The notes under the pieces: generated by a model
Databases searched by the model: none
Told to the model about the DNA's origin: nothing
The model's input: only the letters and a program-made list of their open reading frames with translations
In this document: one piece after another, positions 42,665 to 54,522 of the stretch
Layout: every line of letters starts with the position of its first letter
Position numbering within the stretch: the stretch's first letter is position 1
Assembly (NCBI GenBank): GCA_963556495.2
Contig: OY747705.1
Span: forward strand, 36,514,298 to 36,578,297
Direction: 5' to 3'
Origin: Valencia hispanica
Taxonomy: Eukaryota; Chordata; Actinopteri; Cyprinodontiformes; Valenciidae
DNA length: 64,000 nucleotides
Position numbers and translations under genes: made by a program

Positions 42665-44700
42665 AGGTTTTGGCTAAGAAGGCAGTTTCAAAAGCGACTT
42701 ACACGATTAGTTTTCAGTGTTTAAACAATCTTTTTTAAAGCCGATCTTTGCTTTCAATTCCGTAGTTAGCAGTCTTTTTTGTTCATGAACGCAAACAATC
42801 TACAAAAAGCAGGCCACACTAATCAGAACACGCGTGTGGAGCTAATGTACAGTATGTAGCAATAGCCATTAAGCTTAGCTTAGCACCAATAAACAAAGAA
42901 AAAACTTAGGTCGGATGGAGTAACTCCTGTTAAACAATTTAAAAAGACTATCAGTCAACAACCTTTGAAAAGCATTGTTTTTACCCAAACAATTGAAGAA
43001 TGAAATCTTACAAATGCAGAAAAACACAGTAAAATAGACAATCAAACAATCCTTAGACTGTTTTTATCCTTAGCTAATTTATCTCTGCCCAGACAACCTT
43101 ACTTGAACGATCCTTAGATCTCCATTGAAAAGTGAATTCATGGTCTGGGGAATCAGTGGTAAAGGAAAGAAACCAGCTGTTAACTGGTCAGTTATCAGCA
43201 AATGTGTGGGGTGCCGCCAGCAGTCAGTCCTTGTGGGTGCATCACTAGCGAGCCACCGTTAGCTCGGAACATCGTCATCTGCACAGCTCGGTTTTGTTCA
43301 GCGCAGTGTTGTAACTACTAATAATAAAAAGTTGTTGTCTGGTTTTCCGAGCATCAATAATTATAATCAATAATTTAATATTAATATGAATATAATTATT
43401 GATGACGTTTGAGTTTAACCTGTTTATTAAAGATATAGGGGCACCAATCTCATAAATGAGATAATTTTAATTAAACCAGACTGTCAGTCTCTCTGAAAAG
43501 GCGTAGAGTTCGTCCGCGGGGTTAAAACAAACTTTACAGCACACACTGAAATAGCACAGGAAAATTCTCGTTACTTAAGGGAATTTATTAATGAAATAGG
43601 TCAACCTTACAGATTACATTTCATTCATAATTTCCATCTATTCTAACGCATGCAAAAATATAGAACAAAGTAAACGTCGAGGGAAGGGGGCGTGTGTGCG
43701 GCTGTGTGTGTGTGGGAGACAGCGAGCGAATGAGGGGGGGTTCAGTTCACCCCCTCAATGCGATAAATAACTCAAGCTTTATCAATTGGCGCGATCGGTT
43801 CACAAAGAAAGACAAAGGTGGACTACGTGGTGATTCAACAAAGGCTAGTTTCATTAGCAATGGTGGCTTGGACAAAGGAAATGGGGGCGACGTTGAAAGG
43901 GGATCAACTGAGGCCACGCGACCTGTCTAACCAGACACGCGCCGACCGCAGCGGACAATAAACAAACAAGGAAATAATACAATATAATATACTGCTTCTG
44001 GTTGCAACCAAAATCAAATAATAAAACACAAAAAGCATGCACATTCAGGGTCGGTGTACAGCGACAGACGACCAAGAATAACAGTGGTTAACAAGTTGGC
44101 AGACTTATTTTAACCAACAGAAAACGGATATTAACCATCAAGACCTCTCCTCTACCCACACCCAGAAAATATAAATCAGTTTAATCCTACTTGGTGGGGC
44201 CAGCTCTCCACAGTCCACGACGAAGAACGTAGAAAGTGTCCAGTTTAAAGGAGCGGTTTGCGCAAAGCCGAGGTCAGAAAAGCGGACGTCCGACTTTAGG
44301 CGCTGAGGGACTCAGGGCCGATTTCAATAGAGCTCAGATGGCCAGCGGACTACCTGGTACAGGAAAGTCTGTTTGCTCGGCCGATTCACTTCGAAGTTTA
44401 AAAGGGAAGTTCTTCCTGGTCCAGCAGGTTTGAACCGAAAAAGGTAAAATGCTACGAAGACGAAGATTTCAATATTCGCGCTGCTTTTATCAACTCTGTG
44501 ATGTCATCACTGGCCACAGACCAATGAGAATGGGTCGAGGGCAGCGCAATGGGTGCTGGGAGATGCAGTTCGTTCAGTGAAAGGATGCTGGGAGATGCAG
44601 TTCGTTCAGTGAAAGGATGCTGGGAGATGCAGTTCGTTCAGTGAAAGGATGCTGGGAGATCCAGTTCGTTCAGTAAAGGCCATAGCCTCAACAGCAGCAA
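42665..44700 (-). repeat. LTR-like repeat, copy 2 (longest)
   Basis: On the minus strand: four 32-bp tandem repeats (44677-44551), CTCATTGGTCTGTGGCC (CCAAT box, about 44530), GTTGATAAAAGC TATA-like site (about 44490), CTGCTGGACCAGGAAGAAC, a long T-rich part matching copy 1, AATAAATTCCC, GAGATTGGTGCCCC (ends 43438), AATAAACAGG, and a palindrome with the same 13-bp arms as copy 1 (43404-43392/43364-43352). About 690 bp more of unrecognised sequence follows to AACCTACCTA at 42662. An adjoining AGGTAGG(A/T)TTTGGCTA word also occurs in copy 3. Promoter, poly(A) and repeat layout argue for an LTR plus leader. Confidence 0.55.
44551..44677. repeat. Four tandem 32-bp repeats
   Basis: Units start at 44551, 44583, 44615 and 44647; each contains ATGCTGGGAGATGCAG and TTCGTTCAGTGAAA with one to three changes. 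They lie upstream of the CCAAT/TATA region of the minus-strand LTR, the position of enhancer repeats. Confidence 0.9.
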
Positions 44701-44796
44701 TTTTCTCCCACGGGCCGGTCCCTTTCCACAAGCAGCCTTCAGCTCAGCTGCATTGGTTGAGCAGCTCGGCTTGTGTAGCAGGGCGGCAGGAATGAG

Positions 44797-44826
44797 AGTG
44801 TCTCTCTCTCTCTCTCTCTCTCTCTA
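44797..44826. repeat. (TC)n microsatellite
   Basis: About 14 CT units. Confidence 0.95.
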
Positions 44827-45779
44827 AACATAACTAAAGGCAATAATTTGTTTCCATCCAAATAAATGTAAAAATCTACAAAAAAAACAGTTCTGATGTT
44901 GTCTGTCTATTTAAGCAATTTTACAGCATTAGTTTGTAGTATTATTTGACCACAGTAAACTATGAATCCCTGTTTTCAGTGAGTTTGACCCCTCTAAAGG
45001 TCTCTGCATGGCCCAGCACAGGTCATCTTTGGTCGCTGTCTGTTCTAAGCAAGGGTAGCTCCAACTCTAACGAAGGGTGACCTGATATATCTCATTAAAC
45101 CATCAGCTGCACTTACAGCTGGAACATGAGGCCCATGACTTTCAGCGTTCATCCATCTCGCTCTTTGTTCTTTTAAGCTGAAACGTAAAAATTGCCTGCT
45201 GCTAGTAATGAGGTGATGAAGAACAAGGTTTTTGTGAGATATAATGAGGAAATTATTCCAACAATAGGTTAGAACCTATACATCACTTTGGAAGCACATA
45301 TTTCTCTCCTTGCTTGACAAATAGCATTCTCTCAGAGAATAATGGGTTCATTGTATGCACTTTCACTCTATATTGCTTCTTTGTTTCAGTCAACATAGGA
45401 GCTACTGCAAGACTTTTGGTTAGGATCATCCAATTATATGGGGCTAATGTTAGGCGCTTAAAATAATGAGCTGCTTGTAAGACCCTAAACATAGAGTTCA
45501 CCATAAATTAATGAGTTCACAAGCTTTTAATGAACAGTTCATCATCTGTCATATCATAGCTTATCTTATCTGTTATGTGTATCTTAATAGATCAGAAGCT
45601 CATTAGCAGTTTTCAACAGGTTTACCTGATGTATAATCTAGAAATAAAAACAGCACTGACATCTGAAGGAAATTATGCTCAATTTTGTGAGGTTTAAAGC
45701 CAGATTTTGCTAAAGCACAAGATCTAAAATAGGATTAAATAAATATTTGCAAACTGAAGAAAAGTAACATTGTTTTTTA
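44827..45779. other. Unassigned AT-rich DNA
   Basis: No recognised features. Confidence 0.35.
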
Positions 45780-45867
45780 ACTTGCAAATTGCAAATCTAG
45801 GTGGATATTACGTAAACTTAGTGCGGCGGGCGTACGTCATTTCCCCAAACAAATGCATTATTGCAAA

Positions 45868-46084
45868 GATGGTAGACGAAACTGCAGATCTACTCACAGC
45901 GCTCGTCTTTGTGGTGTGTGCAATTTTGCGCACATGGAAACGCTTAAGAGACATCAATGAAAAAGCCGAAAGGAAAATAATGACATTTATACGTCATCAA
46001 TGTGTGCACTCACAGCGTTCCCTGCCCCTCTCCCCACCGCCCCACACCCCTCCAGCTTTCGCGGAACATTACCTGACTGTCTGA
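45868..46084 (+). other. Exon-like ORF, not recognised
   Basis: ATG in a good context (AAGATGG) at 45869 opens 71 codons: MVDETADLLTALVFVV, then CAILRTWKRLRDINEKAER, a hydrophobic-then-basic pattern, ending in a Pro-rich tail and a TGA. The upstream 80 bp contains GCGGGCGTACGTCATTTCC. It might be the first exon of a PIF/Harbinger-type or other transposase, but no motif proves it. Confidence 0.25.
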
Positions 46085-46969
46085 ATGCAAACACCATACC
46101 GCAAAAAGTCCGCTCTTGTTACTAGGTCTTCAGCCGTAAAATTACCAGTAAAGGGTATCCGGACAAAGTCCGGAAGGTTGCTTTCAGACACAAAAGCAAA
46201 ACAGACGAAGTCCGGAAAATTACCGTGTTTCATGGCCTGTTTGAAAGGGGCTTATCAGTCATTTCAGTAGACAGAATAAATAGTAACAAACTTTGTCTTT
46301 ACTGTTCTTGTGACTATGTTTCAAATGATACTATGATGTGTTTAGAAAATTGTATTGTTGGTTAGGCTGAAATTTAAATTAATTAATACTTTTGGGGGGA
46401 AATAAATTGAAAGGCTACAAAACTTTAAAGCTCTGTATGACTTGCACAATTTTAGCAGTCTTTGAAACTCTTGTAAAAATATCACATTAGACAAATAACT
46501 TCAGCATATGTATCTGGCAAGTACTGATGTTTGAAGTAGGCTTTACCTTTTGAAGTCTATTAGTTTCCTCATAGTTTACTCATATCTACACATTTTAAAA
46601 GTTAAAATCAAAAGTGAAATTCATATCTAAAACAAATATGGGAAACCGAGACTACAAAATGAGTTTTGCTAATTGAATAGGTAAAGCATTGAAAAAAGAA
46701 AATAAATTAATCTAAAAAGACAAACTGTCAGTTAGCCTAGTTTTACTATATACGAATTGGTGTAATGAGCATAGTTCATCTGGCACTACTTTAATTTTCA
46801 AATATATAATTAAACTATCAACATCCTGCCAGTGCTGTAAGACTCTAAGATGGATTTTGAACAGGATATTTGAATTTGAGCTCAAACAACTAACTAATTT
46901 GAGCAGTTAATAGAGAAAACATACGTCATTATCGGAAATTATAGTTCATTTTAAACATTTTTTAAGCGA
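46085..46969. other. Unassigned AT-rich DNA
   Basis: Contains two AAGTCCGGA words near 46165 and 46210; nothing else recognised. Confidence 0.3.
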
Positions 46970-48403
46970 AGGCAGGACAAGGCAATTTTATTTGTATAGC
47001 ACACTTTCAACAACAAAGTAATTCAAGGTGCTCTACATGATTAAGTGGTAAAAATAAAATTAGCAGTGAAACACAGACAAAGCATATAAAGTAAAAATAG
47101 CAATAAAGCAAGAGCCACACAGAAAACATATGATACATGAAGACATTACTCAAAGGCAGCTCTAAACATATGAGTTTTTAGTTGTGACTTAAAAGAATTC
47201 AGTGTTGCAGTAGCTTTGCAGTTGTCTGGAAGAAAATCACAAAGAAAATACAGAAATGGTCAGTTAATGCTATATCGATTACCGAGATGTCAGATATATT
47301 TAAACCTTTGCTTAAAATTAAGTCTTAAGTGTGTCCGTGATTGTGTGTTGGTTGTTTGACATGCTGGGTCAGGCCGAAGTTATGAAGAGTGTCACCTAAT
47401 GTTTTTGCTAGTCTATCCTGGGGGTTGTCAGTATGGATGTTGAAGTTCCCCACAATGATTAATTGGTCATATTTGATACATATTACACAAAGAAGGTCGC
47501 TGAAATCACTAAAGAAGTTAGAGTTAAGTTTTGGGGGTTTATATAAACTTAGAAATAGAGCTTTGTTAGGCTCATTTATCTAGGTAGCTAGGTATTCAAA
47601 ATAGTCAAATGTGCCCAGGGTTATGTTTTTAAAATTAACTGAGTTATAAAAGATTGTGGCTTTGCCTCCTGCTCTGTGTTTCCTGCTCTCGCTTAAAAAA
47701 TTGTAATTTGAAGGAGTAGATTCTATCAATACAGATGTTTCATTACTTACGTCAAGCCAGGTTTCTGATTAAAAAACGGGCGTGTATATTATGTTCAGTG
47801 ATTAATTCACTGATTAGGAATGACTTGCCTGGTTAAGAACTAATATTTATTCAAGCTAACTTAAGTAGTTTGCTGATGGGTAGCTGAACCTTCTGACAGG
47901 TGAACAATTTGAGATTTGGTTTAATATGAGAGTGTTTTGCTTTAGTTTTTTGTTTTCTGCTGTTTATAATGACTTGAATGATACTCTCCAGGATGCTGGA
48001 CAACTTCTGGGAGACAATGGGAATAGAATTACTGTTAGGTTCCCTTCTATATCAGATGTCTGTTATTACCATGGGCAGAGTACATCCAGTGTTAGTCCCA
48101 GAGGCTTGATGTAGTCCAAGTATCGGTGTTAGTTGTGACCCAATTCTAATTTGTGCTTTCAGTCTATCTGAGAAATCTCTAAATGGAGAGTCATTAGGTG
48201 TCGATGAGTCTGATGAGATTGGCATACTATAAGAACGCTGTGCTGAGCAACATACATCTTTGCTTGCTGCTGGTGTGGTAGGAAGTGTTTGTTCTCTGTC
48301 AGTCCGTGCAGCTGTCTGGGCTGGTGATGTCACTTGGTGTGTGTGGGGAAATGTTTGATTTACGTTGAACAAGTGTTTGGCACATCCAAATATTTAAAAG
48401 TTA
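46970..48403 (-). pseudogene. L2-clade LINE copy E, 3' part with internal deletion
   Basis: Minus strand: the ORF1 end/spacer (48372-48052) shares TPNDSPFRDFSDRLKAQIRI with copy B. A decayed endonuclease follows (about 47460-47240; compare DFNIHTDN and GHTLDLI of copy B). At about 47230 the sequence jumps directly to the 3' UTR (47225-46970), which matches copy A 815-1040, so the RT is deleted. The tail region AATTTTATTTGTATAGCAC is shared with copy A. Confidence 0.7.
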
Positions 48404-48407
48404 TTAA

Positions 48408-49490
48408 AGGCATACTCCGTAACTTTTAAACCTTAATATAATGTTTTTTCAAAAGTTATGGTGGAATTTTATCATCTATTATGTTCATTTTTTGGAGTTA
48501 TCCCCACCTTACCGGGGTCCTTGGCCTTTTTCTGCACTATAGAACTTTTGAGTGGCGACTCGCCACCGGAAATGCCGACTGAGTTCTGCTTTACGGCAGA
48601 GTAATACGGCCTCACTCATAGACATATATAAACTGTATAGAGACTTTAGAGATGTCTGAGCCACCAAAGAGGCCGAGAAATCCCATATCAGAAGAAGCTA
48701 TAAAAAGAAAGAGAGAACGTGATAGAGAGAGAGCAACGACCAGAGTAAATATAGGGCCGGATTTTCCTCGTTGGAGAGTTCTTTTGGAACAAACGTCATG
48801 TACTACGGACACCGAGTTAGCCGTGCTGCTTATGGATAGGTAAGTAATCAATGATTTCACCGGGGTTATAGTGTTTGATCTGGTATGATGTTGTTATACA
48901 GTCCTGAGAAAGCTATTTATTAAATGTGTGGAGGTAGATAAGCATAGTTTGCATGGTATGCCTTACAGTAGAAAGGTGAATTACACAACCGAGTCGCTCT
49001 CCGTTAGCCATCTAGAGGCTAATGTGATGCTAACGTGTAAGAGAAAGCTGCAAACTCCGGTGTAGTCGCTGTATTTCAGTATATAAGTCAAACTTTTTTC
49101 TTTTAGTTTTGTCAAGGTAGTGATTTATATTTTTGTTGTTTGATATTTTGCCAAATACGCCAAAGATGCAGCCTGATTCTAGTGTCGGGAGGTGTTTGCT
49201 ACGTGGCGCTCAGACGTTCTCTGTATCTAATCTCACTGTTTTTCAAATTACCCGGACCTCCCCCACAAACTGAATACCTAGCTGTGAGATCTTTACTCTA
49301 AATTATCCCGATTGTTACAGTTGAATTGCAAACTGAAATGGCGCTTGTTTGTTGTTTGGGCAAGCGATTTAGAAAGCAGCCACTGAAACATGCCTCTTAT
49401 GAGCGACAGAGAGATTTGATTTTACGACAGTGATGTTGCGCGGCAAGCCGGAAGAAGGCGACAGAGAGCAAATACGCTGATAAAGATATT
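48408..49490 (+). mobile_element. DNA transposon fragment with transposase first exon
   Basis: The left end AGGCATACTCCGTAACTTTTAA follows TTAA (48404-48407), suggesting a TTAA-targeting (Kolobok- or piggyBac-like) element. An exon at 48652-48840 reads MSEPPKRPRNPISEEAIKR, KRERDRERATTRVNIGPDF, PRWRVLL and ends TELAVLLMDR at a GTAAGT donor (48841). A basic N-terminus followed by a short conserved domain is typical of transposase-related proteins in fish genomes, but I cannot name the domain. No right terminal repeat is seen. It interrupts L2 copy E ORF1. Confidence 0.45.
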
Positions 49491-51090
49491 TATGTTAGGT
49501 TCATGTCCAATCAAGTCTTTGTAGCAGATCAGAGAAGTCTATTTTCAGAATCTCTGATTGTTTCTTGGCTACAACAGCTGCACCTGTGTGGATAACAAGC
49601 TTTTCCAGGTTAGGGTGTGATATTTCCCTCACTGTATTCTTGGGGGAGCTGATAACACTAGTGTTCTGTCTACAGAAATCTTTGATACCATTGATTGATC
49701 CGTCATGTATGATGACGGGGGGTTGTTACTTTCTTATGTGTTCGCTTCATGTGGATAAATTTCTCCTGGTGACCTTAACTGGTCCCAGGGGCTGCATCGT
49801 CTTTCGGGGGAACTGAGGGCTGAGAATCTGTTTCTCGGCTGTATTCCAGGGGGAATGATATCTCTTGCTTTGGGTTGCAGTTTCTCACTGTCATTGCCCA
49901 CGTGAGCGTTGAAGTCCCCACAGAACAAGGGAGTCCCCAGGAGGAGCACTCTCCAGCACCCCCTCCAAAGACTCCAAGAAGGGTGGGTAATCTAATCTGC
50001 TGTTTGGCGCGTAAGCACAAACAACAGTCAGGACCCGTCCCCCCACCCGAAGGCGGAGGGAGGTTACCCTCTCGTTCACCGGGGTAAACCCCAACGTACA
50101 GGCGCCGAGATGGGGGGCAACAAGTATGCCCACCCCAGCTCGGCGCCTCTCAGCAGGGGCAACTCCAGAGTGGAAGAGAGTCCAACCCCTCTCGAGGAGA
50201 CGGGTTCCAGAGCCAGAGCCGTGCGCCGAGGTGAGTCCGACGATGTCCAGTCGGAACCTCTCAACCTCGCACACCAGCTCCGGCTCCTTCCCCACCAGAG
50301 AGGTGACGTTCCACGTCCCGAGAGCCAGTTTCTGCAGCCGAGGATCGGACCGCCAAGGTCCCTGCCTTTGGCCGCCGCCCATCCTGCACAGGACCCGACC
50401 CCTATGGCCCCTCCCACAGGTGGTGAGCTAATGGGAAGGGGGTCCCATGTTACCTCTTCGGGCTAAGCCTGACCGGGCCCCATGGGTAAAGGCCCGGCCA
50501 CCAGGTGCTCGCCAACGTGCCCCACCTCCAGGCCTGGCTCCAGAGGGGGGCCCCGGTAACCCGCGTCCGGGCGAGGGAACACTGAGTCCATCTGTCTTGT
50601 TCATCATAGGGGTCTTTTGGGCTGTAGATTCAGTGCCCTTTATAGCCGGCTAGTCTTTATCAAACTGTGAATGGGGTGTTCTACCCATTAGGTGCCTTTT
50701 GGCTGAGGGAGTAGTGTTGTTCTCTGGCTTCTGTGCAAGACTATTGGACTGAGATAACACTGGGCTGCCAGGCTCTTCCTCCCTGCGTGTACTCATCACT
50801 AAAGTTATCTTATTTCCATATCCAGAGTTTAGTTCAAAATTAATCTGAAGATGGTTTAATTTCATCTCGATTGTTTCAATTCTCTGGAGCAGTTTCTCAA
50901 AGTCCTCAGCTGAGCAAAACGGCATTTTGGTAATCCACAGTCCTTCAGAAAGTAATCCAATAAAGAGATCCTGTCTAATACAGTAACTCCAGAAGCTGGG
51001 TGTATAGAGTAACTAATTAAAAAGCTAAGAAAATAAGACAAGATAATAAGGCGAGGGATCAGGAGAGATCGGGAGAGGATGTTGTTCCTT
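49491..51090 (-). pseudogene. L2 copy E 5' part: ORF1 with SGNH-like remnant
   Basis: ORF1 start at 50925 (minus): MPFCSAEDFEKLLQRIETIE, a coiled-coil-like stretch with heptad leucines. After the Rex3 fragment (49893-50590), the SGNH-like part continues at 49740-49500 (HPNLEKLVIHTGAAVVAKKQ, then SEILKIDF). Its 5' UTR lies above 50925. The copy is interrupted by two insertions and contains stops. Confidence 0.65.
49893..50590 (-). pseudogene. Rex3 5'-end fragment: 5' UTR and endonuclease
   Basis: GC-rich minus-strand segment. The 5' UTR starts near CCTCGCCCGGACGCGGGTTACC (50580). The frame 50382-49891 encodes the apurinic-type endonuclease N-terminal half: LALGTWNVTSLVGKEPELVC, RLDIVGLTSAHGSGSG, AGVGILVAP, VNERVTSLRLRVGGR, and after a small disruption FNAHVGNDSE. 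It stops there: no RT, no GATG tail. It is thus the 5' half of the family whose 3' half lies at 38.5-41.0 kb. A 3'-truncated LINE is unusual. Confidence 0.75.
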
Positions 51091-52860
51091 CAGCAGCCAC
51101 CAAGAAAAACCCAAAACAGATAACATCCTTTAAGAAGGATTTGAGTTTTTTTTTTTTTTGAAGAAATAACTAATATGTACTATTACTATGTAATAGTACA
51201 TATTACTATGTACTATGTAATATGTTTTACAAACATGGCAAATAAAGGGGGGGAAGGTAATACATTTGATAAATATCATATTTGGAAATAGTTGTATTTT
51301 TCTCTGTTTTAAACTTGAAAGAAAATTGTAGGGCATGGTGGGTTTGACTGAATACATGCTTTTATAAATGCAAGTTATTTAAAGGCAAAGGAATTTGCAA
51401 ACCTATGCAGTTTACATTTTAATGTTTAAATTCCACATATCTTCTTAAAGTGCATTACAGTTACTCAGGACTGGAACATATTGTGAGAAAAGGTCTAAAG
51501 AAAATGGAACACTTGCTCTTAATGTGATAACCCACATGCCAAAAGGGGCCCTACACGTTTTTTAATCTCATGTCATGACATTTTACAGACAACTGCCTGG
51601 TCTTTCATTATGTAATGTAGCCAACACATTTTAATGACTAATATGACAAGAAATTAAAGCCCTTCAACTTAATTAGATAATCCAACTGTTGAAACATTCC
51701 CGGAGGAAAGTTCATGGATATTGTCATTATAGAGCAGTTTTATTCCAAGGTTTTGTGTTAAGAACCAAAGCAAAACTAAATAGGTTAATGGTAAATCTTA
51801 ATAAATAAATAAATAAATAAAGACATTCTCAGATGAACAGCAGCACATATTACACATTTATAAATATTTTGCAGTCTTTGAAAAACTAAAAATGCTAGTA
51901 GATTGTAAAGCTAACACAACCAGATTTAGCCGCTTCATCATTGATCTAAGGTGTTTTTTAATCAAGTTTGCTACCCTCCATTTTCCCAGATACCACTTGT
52001 CTTCCCTAAGAAGTTTATAGTTCACATTATTCTTTAGGTAAGCATCTTTCTTCGGCTGCTTTTGCTATAACACGAAAGAACAATATACCAGCCCACAGCT
52101 TTTTATTACTCTTTTTTGAGAAGAATAATTTTTGACTCTCAGCTTTTAAAATGCAGATTTTTGAAATGTCGTCTTCTGTGTAATATTACTGTTTGCTGAA
52201 TTATTTTCCCCTGCTCCTTCCTTTACAGGGCCACAGAGCCTGTATTGTGGGCAGAACAATGTGATGACAGGGCTGTCCTTTGGGAACATCTAATTAGTTC
52301 CACTAGGGGAGCAAAGCAGCACCACAACATGCCCTGATATTTGGCTTGTGCACTCAGCGGAAAGATAGCCAGAGGGCTCACTTTAATTGCAAAAATGCCA
52401 CCAGAATATGAGCATGCAACTTCACCTGCCCCTGATCATGAAAGCACAAGGGAGTGCTCATTTTCGCATGTGTATCCACACACACGTAGTGTCAAGCATC
52501 CATGTGTGCCATTGTGTGAACTGCGGACTACACAGTATTAACTCACACCTGAGTATGTGGATATGTCAGTCTCTGTCTCATTAATTCATGCAAATCAGGT
52601 ATTTAGCTGTTCCCTAAATGGACCTGAATACAGCCAGTGTTTCATTCTCATTAAACTTATTTAGCCTGTTTGAGAGACATTTGAATTATATTTACCTTCC
52701 TGATTCTTCAGAGGGAAAAACAGATGTAAATATACAGAAGACATTTTCTCAAAACACAAATACCTTTGACGTATTAAAATATTGTGTACATACTTGTCAC
52801 GTGAGTACTTCTCTATTTCAATTCATTTAAATATATGTTTAATAGAGTTTAAAAGAACTA
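51091..52860. other. Mostly unassigned, low-repeat DNA
   Basis: Apart from a direct/inverted TACTATTACTATGTA cluster near 51178-51222 and an (AAAT)n run at 51801-51822, this 1.8-kb stretch shows no transposon signature. 52228-52420 has a mixed composition and could include conserved non-coding DNA; only cross-species alignment could tell. Confidence 0.35.
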
Positions 52861-52903
52861 CACCTGGATTTTTTTTTTTTTATGGAAATTCAGAGAGCAA
52901 GAA

Positions 52904-53097
<194 letters not shown>

Positions 53098-53361
53098 CGC
53101 TGCCATACGAGGCGAAGAATTGACCAATCTAAAATTATGTTCTGTCTCCAGTAAATGTTGATTTCTGTTTCTACTGAGGAAAATAGTCGCTGACCGGGTT
53201 GGTAAACTCAGGGTGTGGCCTGCCCTAGGTAAGGTGAGATGTCCCTTACTGAGAGCCTGCGTGTTGGGAACCGCAGGAAGGCAGAGTGCACACAAAATGT
53301 CTGAAAAAAAACAAAAACAAACCCTGAGGTCAGAAACCGATTTTAACCCTGGCATTTTTCT

Positions 53362-53379
53362 TGGTCCTTCGAGCCGGTT
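53362..53379 (+). other. Retroviral primer-binding site, tRNA-Tyr type
   Basis: TGGTCCTTCGAGCCGG is complementary to the 3' end of vertebrate tRNA-Tyr (CCGGCTCGAAGGA plus CCA): 16 of the expected 18 positions pair, the last two do not. Reverse transcription would start here, and the 5' LTR should end a few bases upstream (the nearest CA is 53353-53354, seven bases away). Confidence 0.7.
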
Positions 53380-54249
53380 CCCAAATCTAACTGGATCTCC
53401 AGGAGGAACCACAGGCTGCTGAGAGCCCGTGCATGGCCTGGTTTGCAACCTGGATTAAAGCCCGGTTGTGTGACTGTGTGTGAATGGAGATTTCTTCCTT
53501 CTGAAGCAGCTGAAGTAGGCTGAGAAGAGTCTCATGGTTAGAAAATTGAGTAAATAGCATTACAATAAGATAAAAAGATCAGATAAAAGATAAATAAAAC
53601 CTGAATTTAATTTATAAACAGGGCAATGATAAATATTAAAAATGAAAAATAAAAACAGCAAAATGTAACATTAAAATATTAGGAAAAAATAGCAAAGAAC
53701 ATTTAAAGGAGTTGCTAAATTTATTTATTGTAAAAGAAAAGACAATACATCATATCTTTAAAAGTGAAAAAAATATTATGAATTTGAAGGACGATTAACT
53801 GAGGAATTTTGCGCACTTCTCGGTAGTTGTGATCTAAAATAAAACTAAAAAGATAAAAATTTAATAAAAGCATTGGTCGTCTCAAACAAAGGAATGGCTT
53901 AAAGAAGCAAAGCAAAAGAAAAAAAGGGGGGTCGTGACGGGTAGACGTAGCGTAATAAATGACTGATAAAGAAGCAGATGTGCTTTTTAACACCAAGGAG
54001 GATGATAAATGTTTTAAACTTTCTATTTTCTCCTAAAGTTACGTGAAAGAAAGTAAAAGATAAAACTATCACTTCCATATTTTTAAAAATCCTTTGAAGA
54101 GCAAGGTAAACTGCTATACCCTGATCTTAATGAATTATCTCAAACAAGCGACCCCCTTCCCTTTTTCCCTCAACAAAGAGGCGTTCACAGAATAAACAAA
54201 CCAACTGTGGTGGTCAGCACCGATAAATGCGCTTCCTGAGAGAAAAGAC

Positions 54250-54522
54250 TTGTGTTTTCATTTTTATTGCTTTCCTAGCACTCCTCCTGCACTAAAACCA
54301 GATCCACCATGCGTTTCAAACATTGTTAAAAGTTATCCAAACTTGCCAGTAAACGAAAGGAATGCAGAGGGGAAGCAACACTACCTCCCCCCGCTAGCTG
54401 ATAAGGAGAGGGGGATGTTTTATGAGCGGTATGCATTTTCTGAGAGATCTAGTGAGCTGCATGCAGTTTTGTTTTCAAAAGGTTGGGATTTCCTAAGTAC
54501 AGCGGCAACTGTTACTCTATAA
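54250..54522 (+). pseudogene. Possible retroviral gag-region frame
   Basis: A 90-codon frame between the primer-binding site and the integrase remnant, with a Pro-rich start and a SYPNLPV segment. Position suggests gag, but no matrix, capsid or zinc-knuckle motif is visible. Treat as an unproven ERV part. Confidence 0.25.

Noticed and set aside
44551..44677. Short regular repeats considered as a CRISPR array
   Set aside because: Units are contiguous without unique spacers and the genome is eukaryotic.
50076..50466. Overlapping plus and minus frames besides the endonuclease frame
   Set aside because: GC-rich shadows of the Rex3 endonuclease and 5' UTR.
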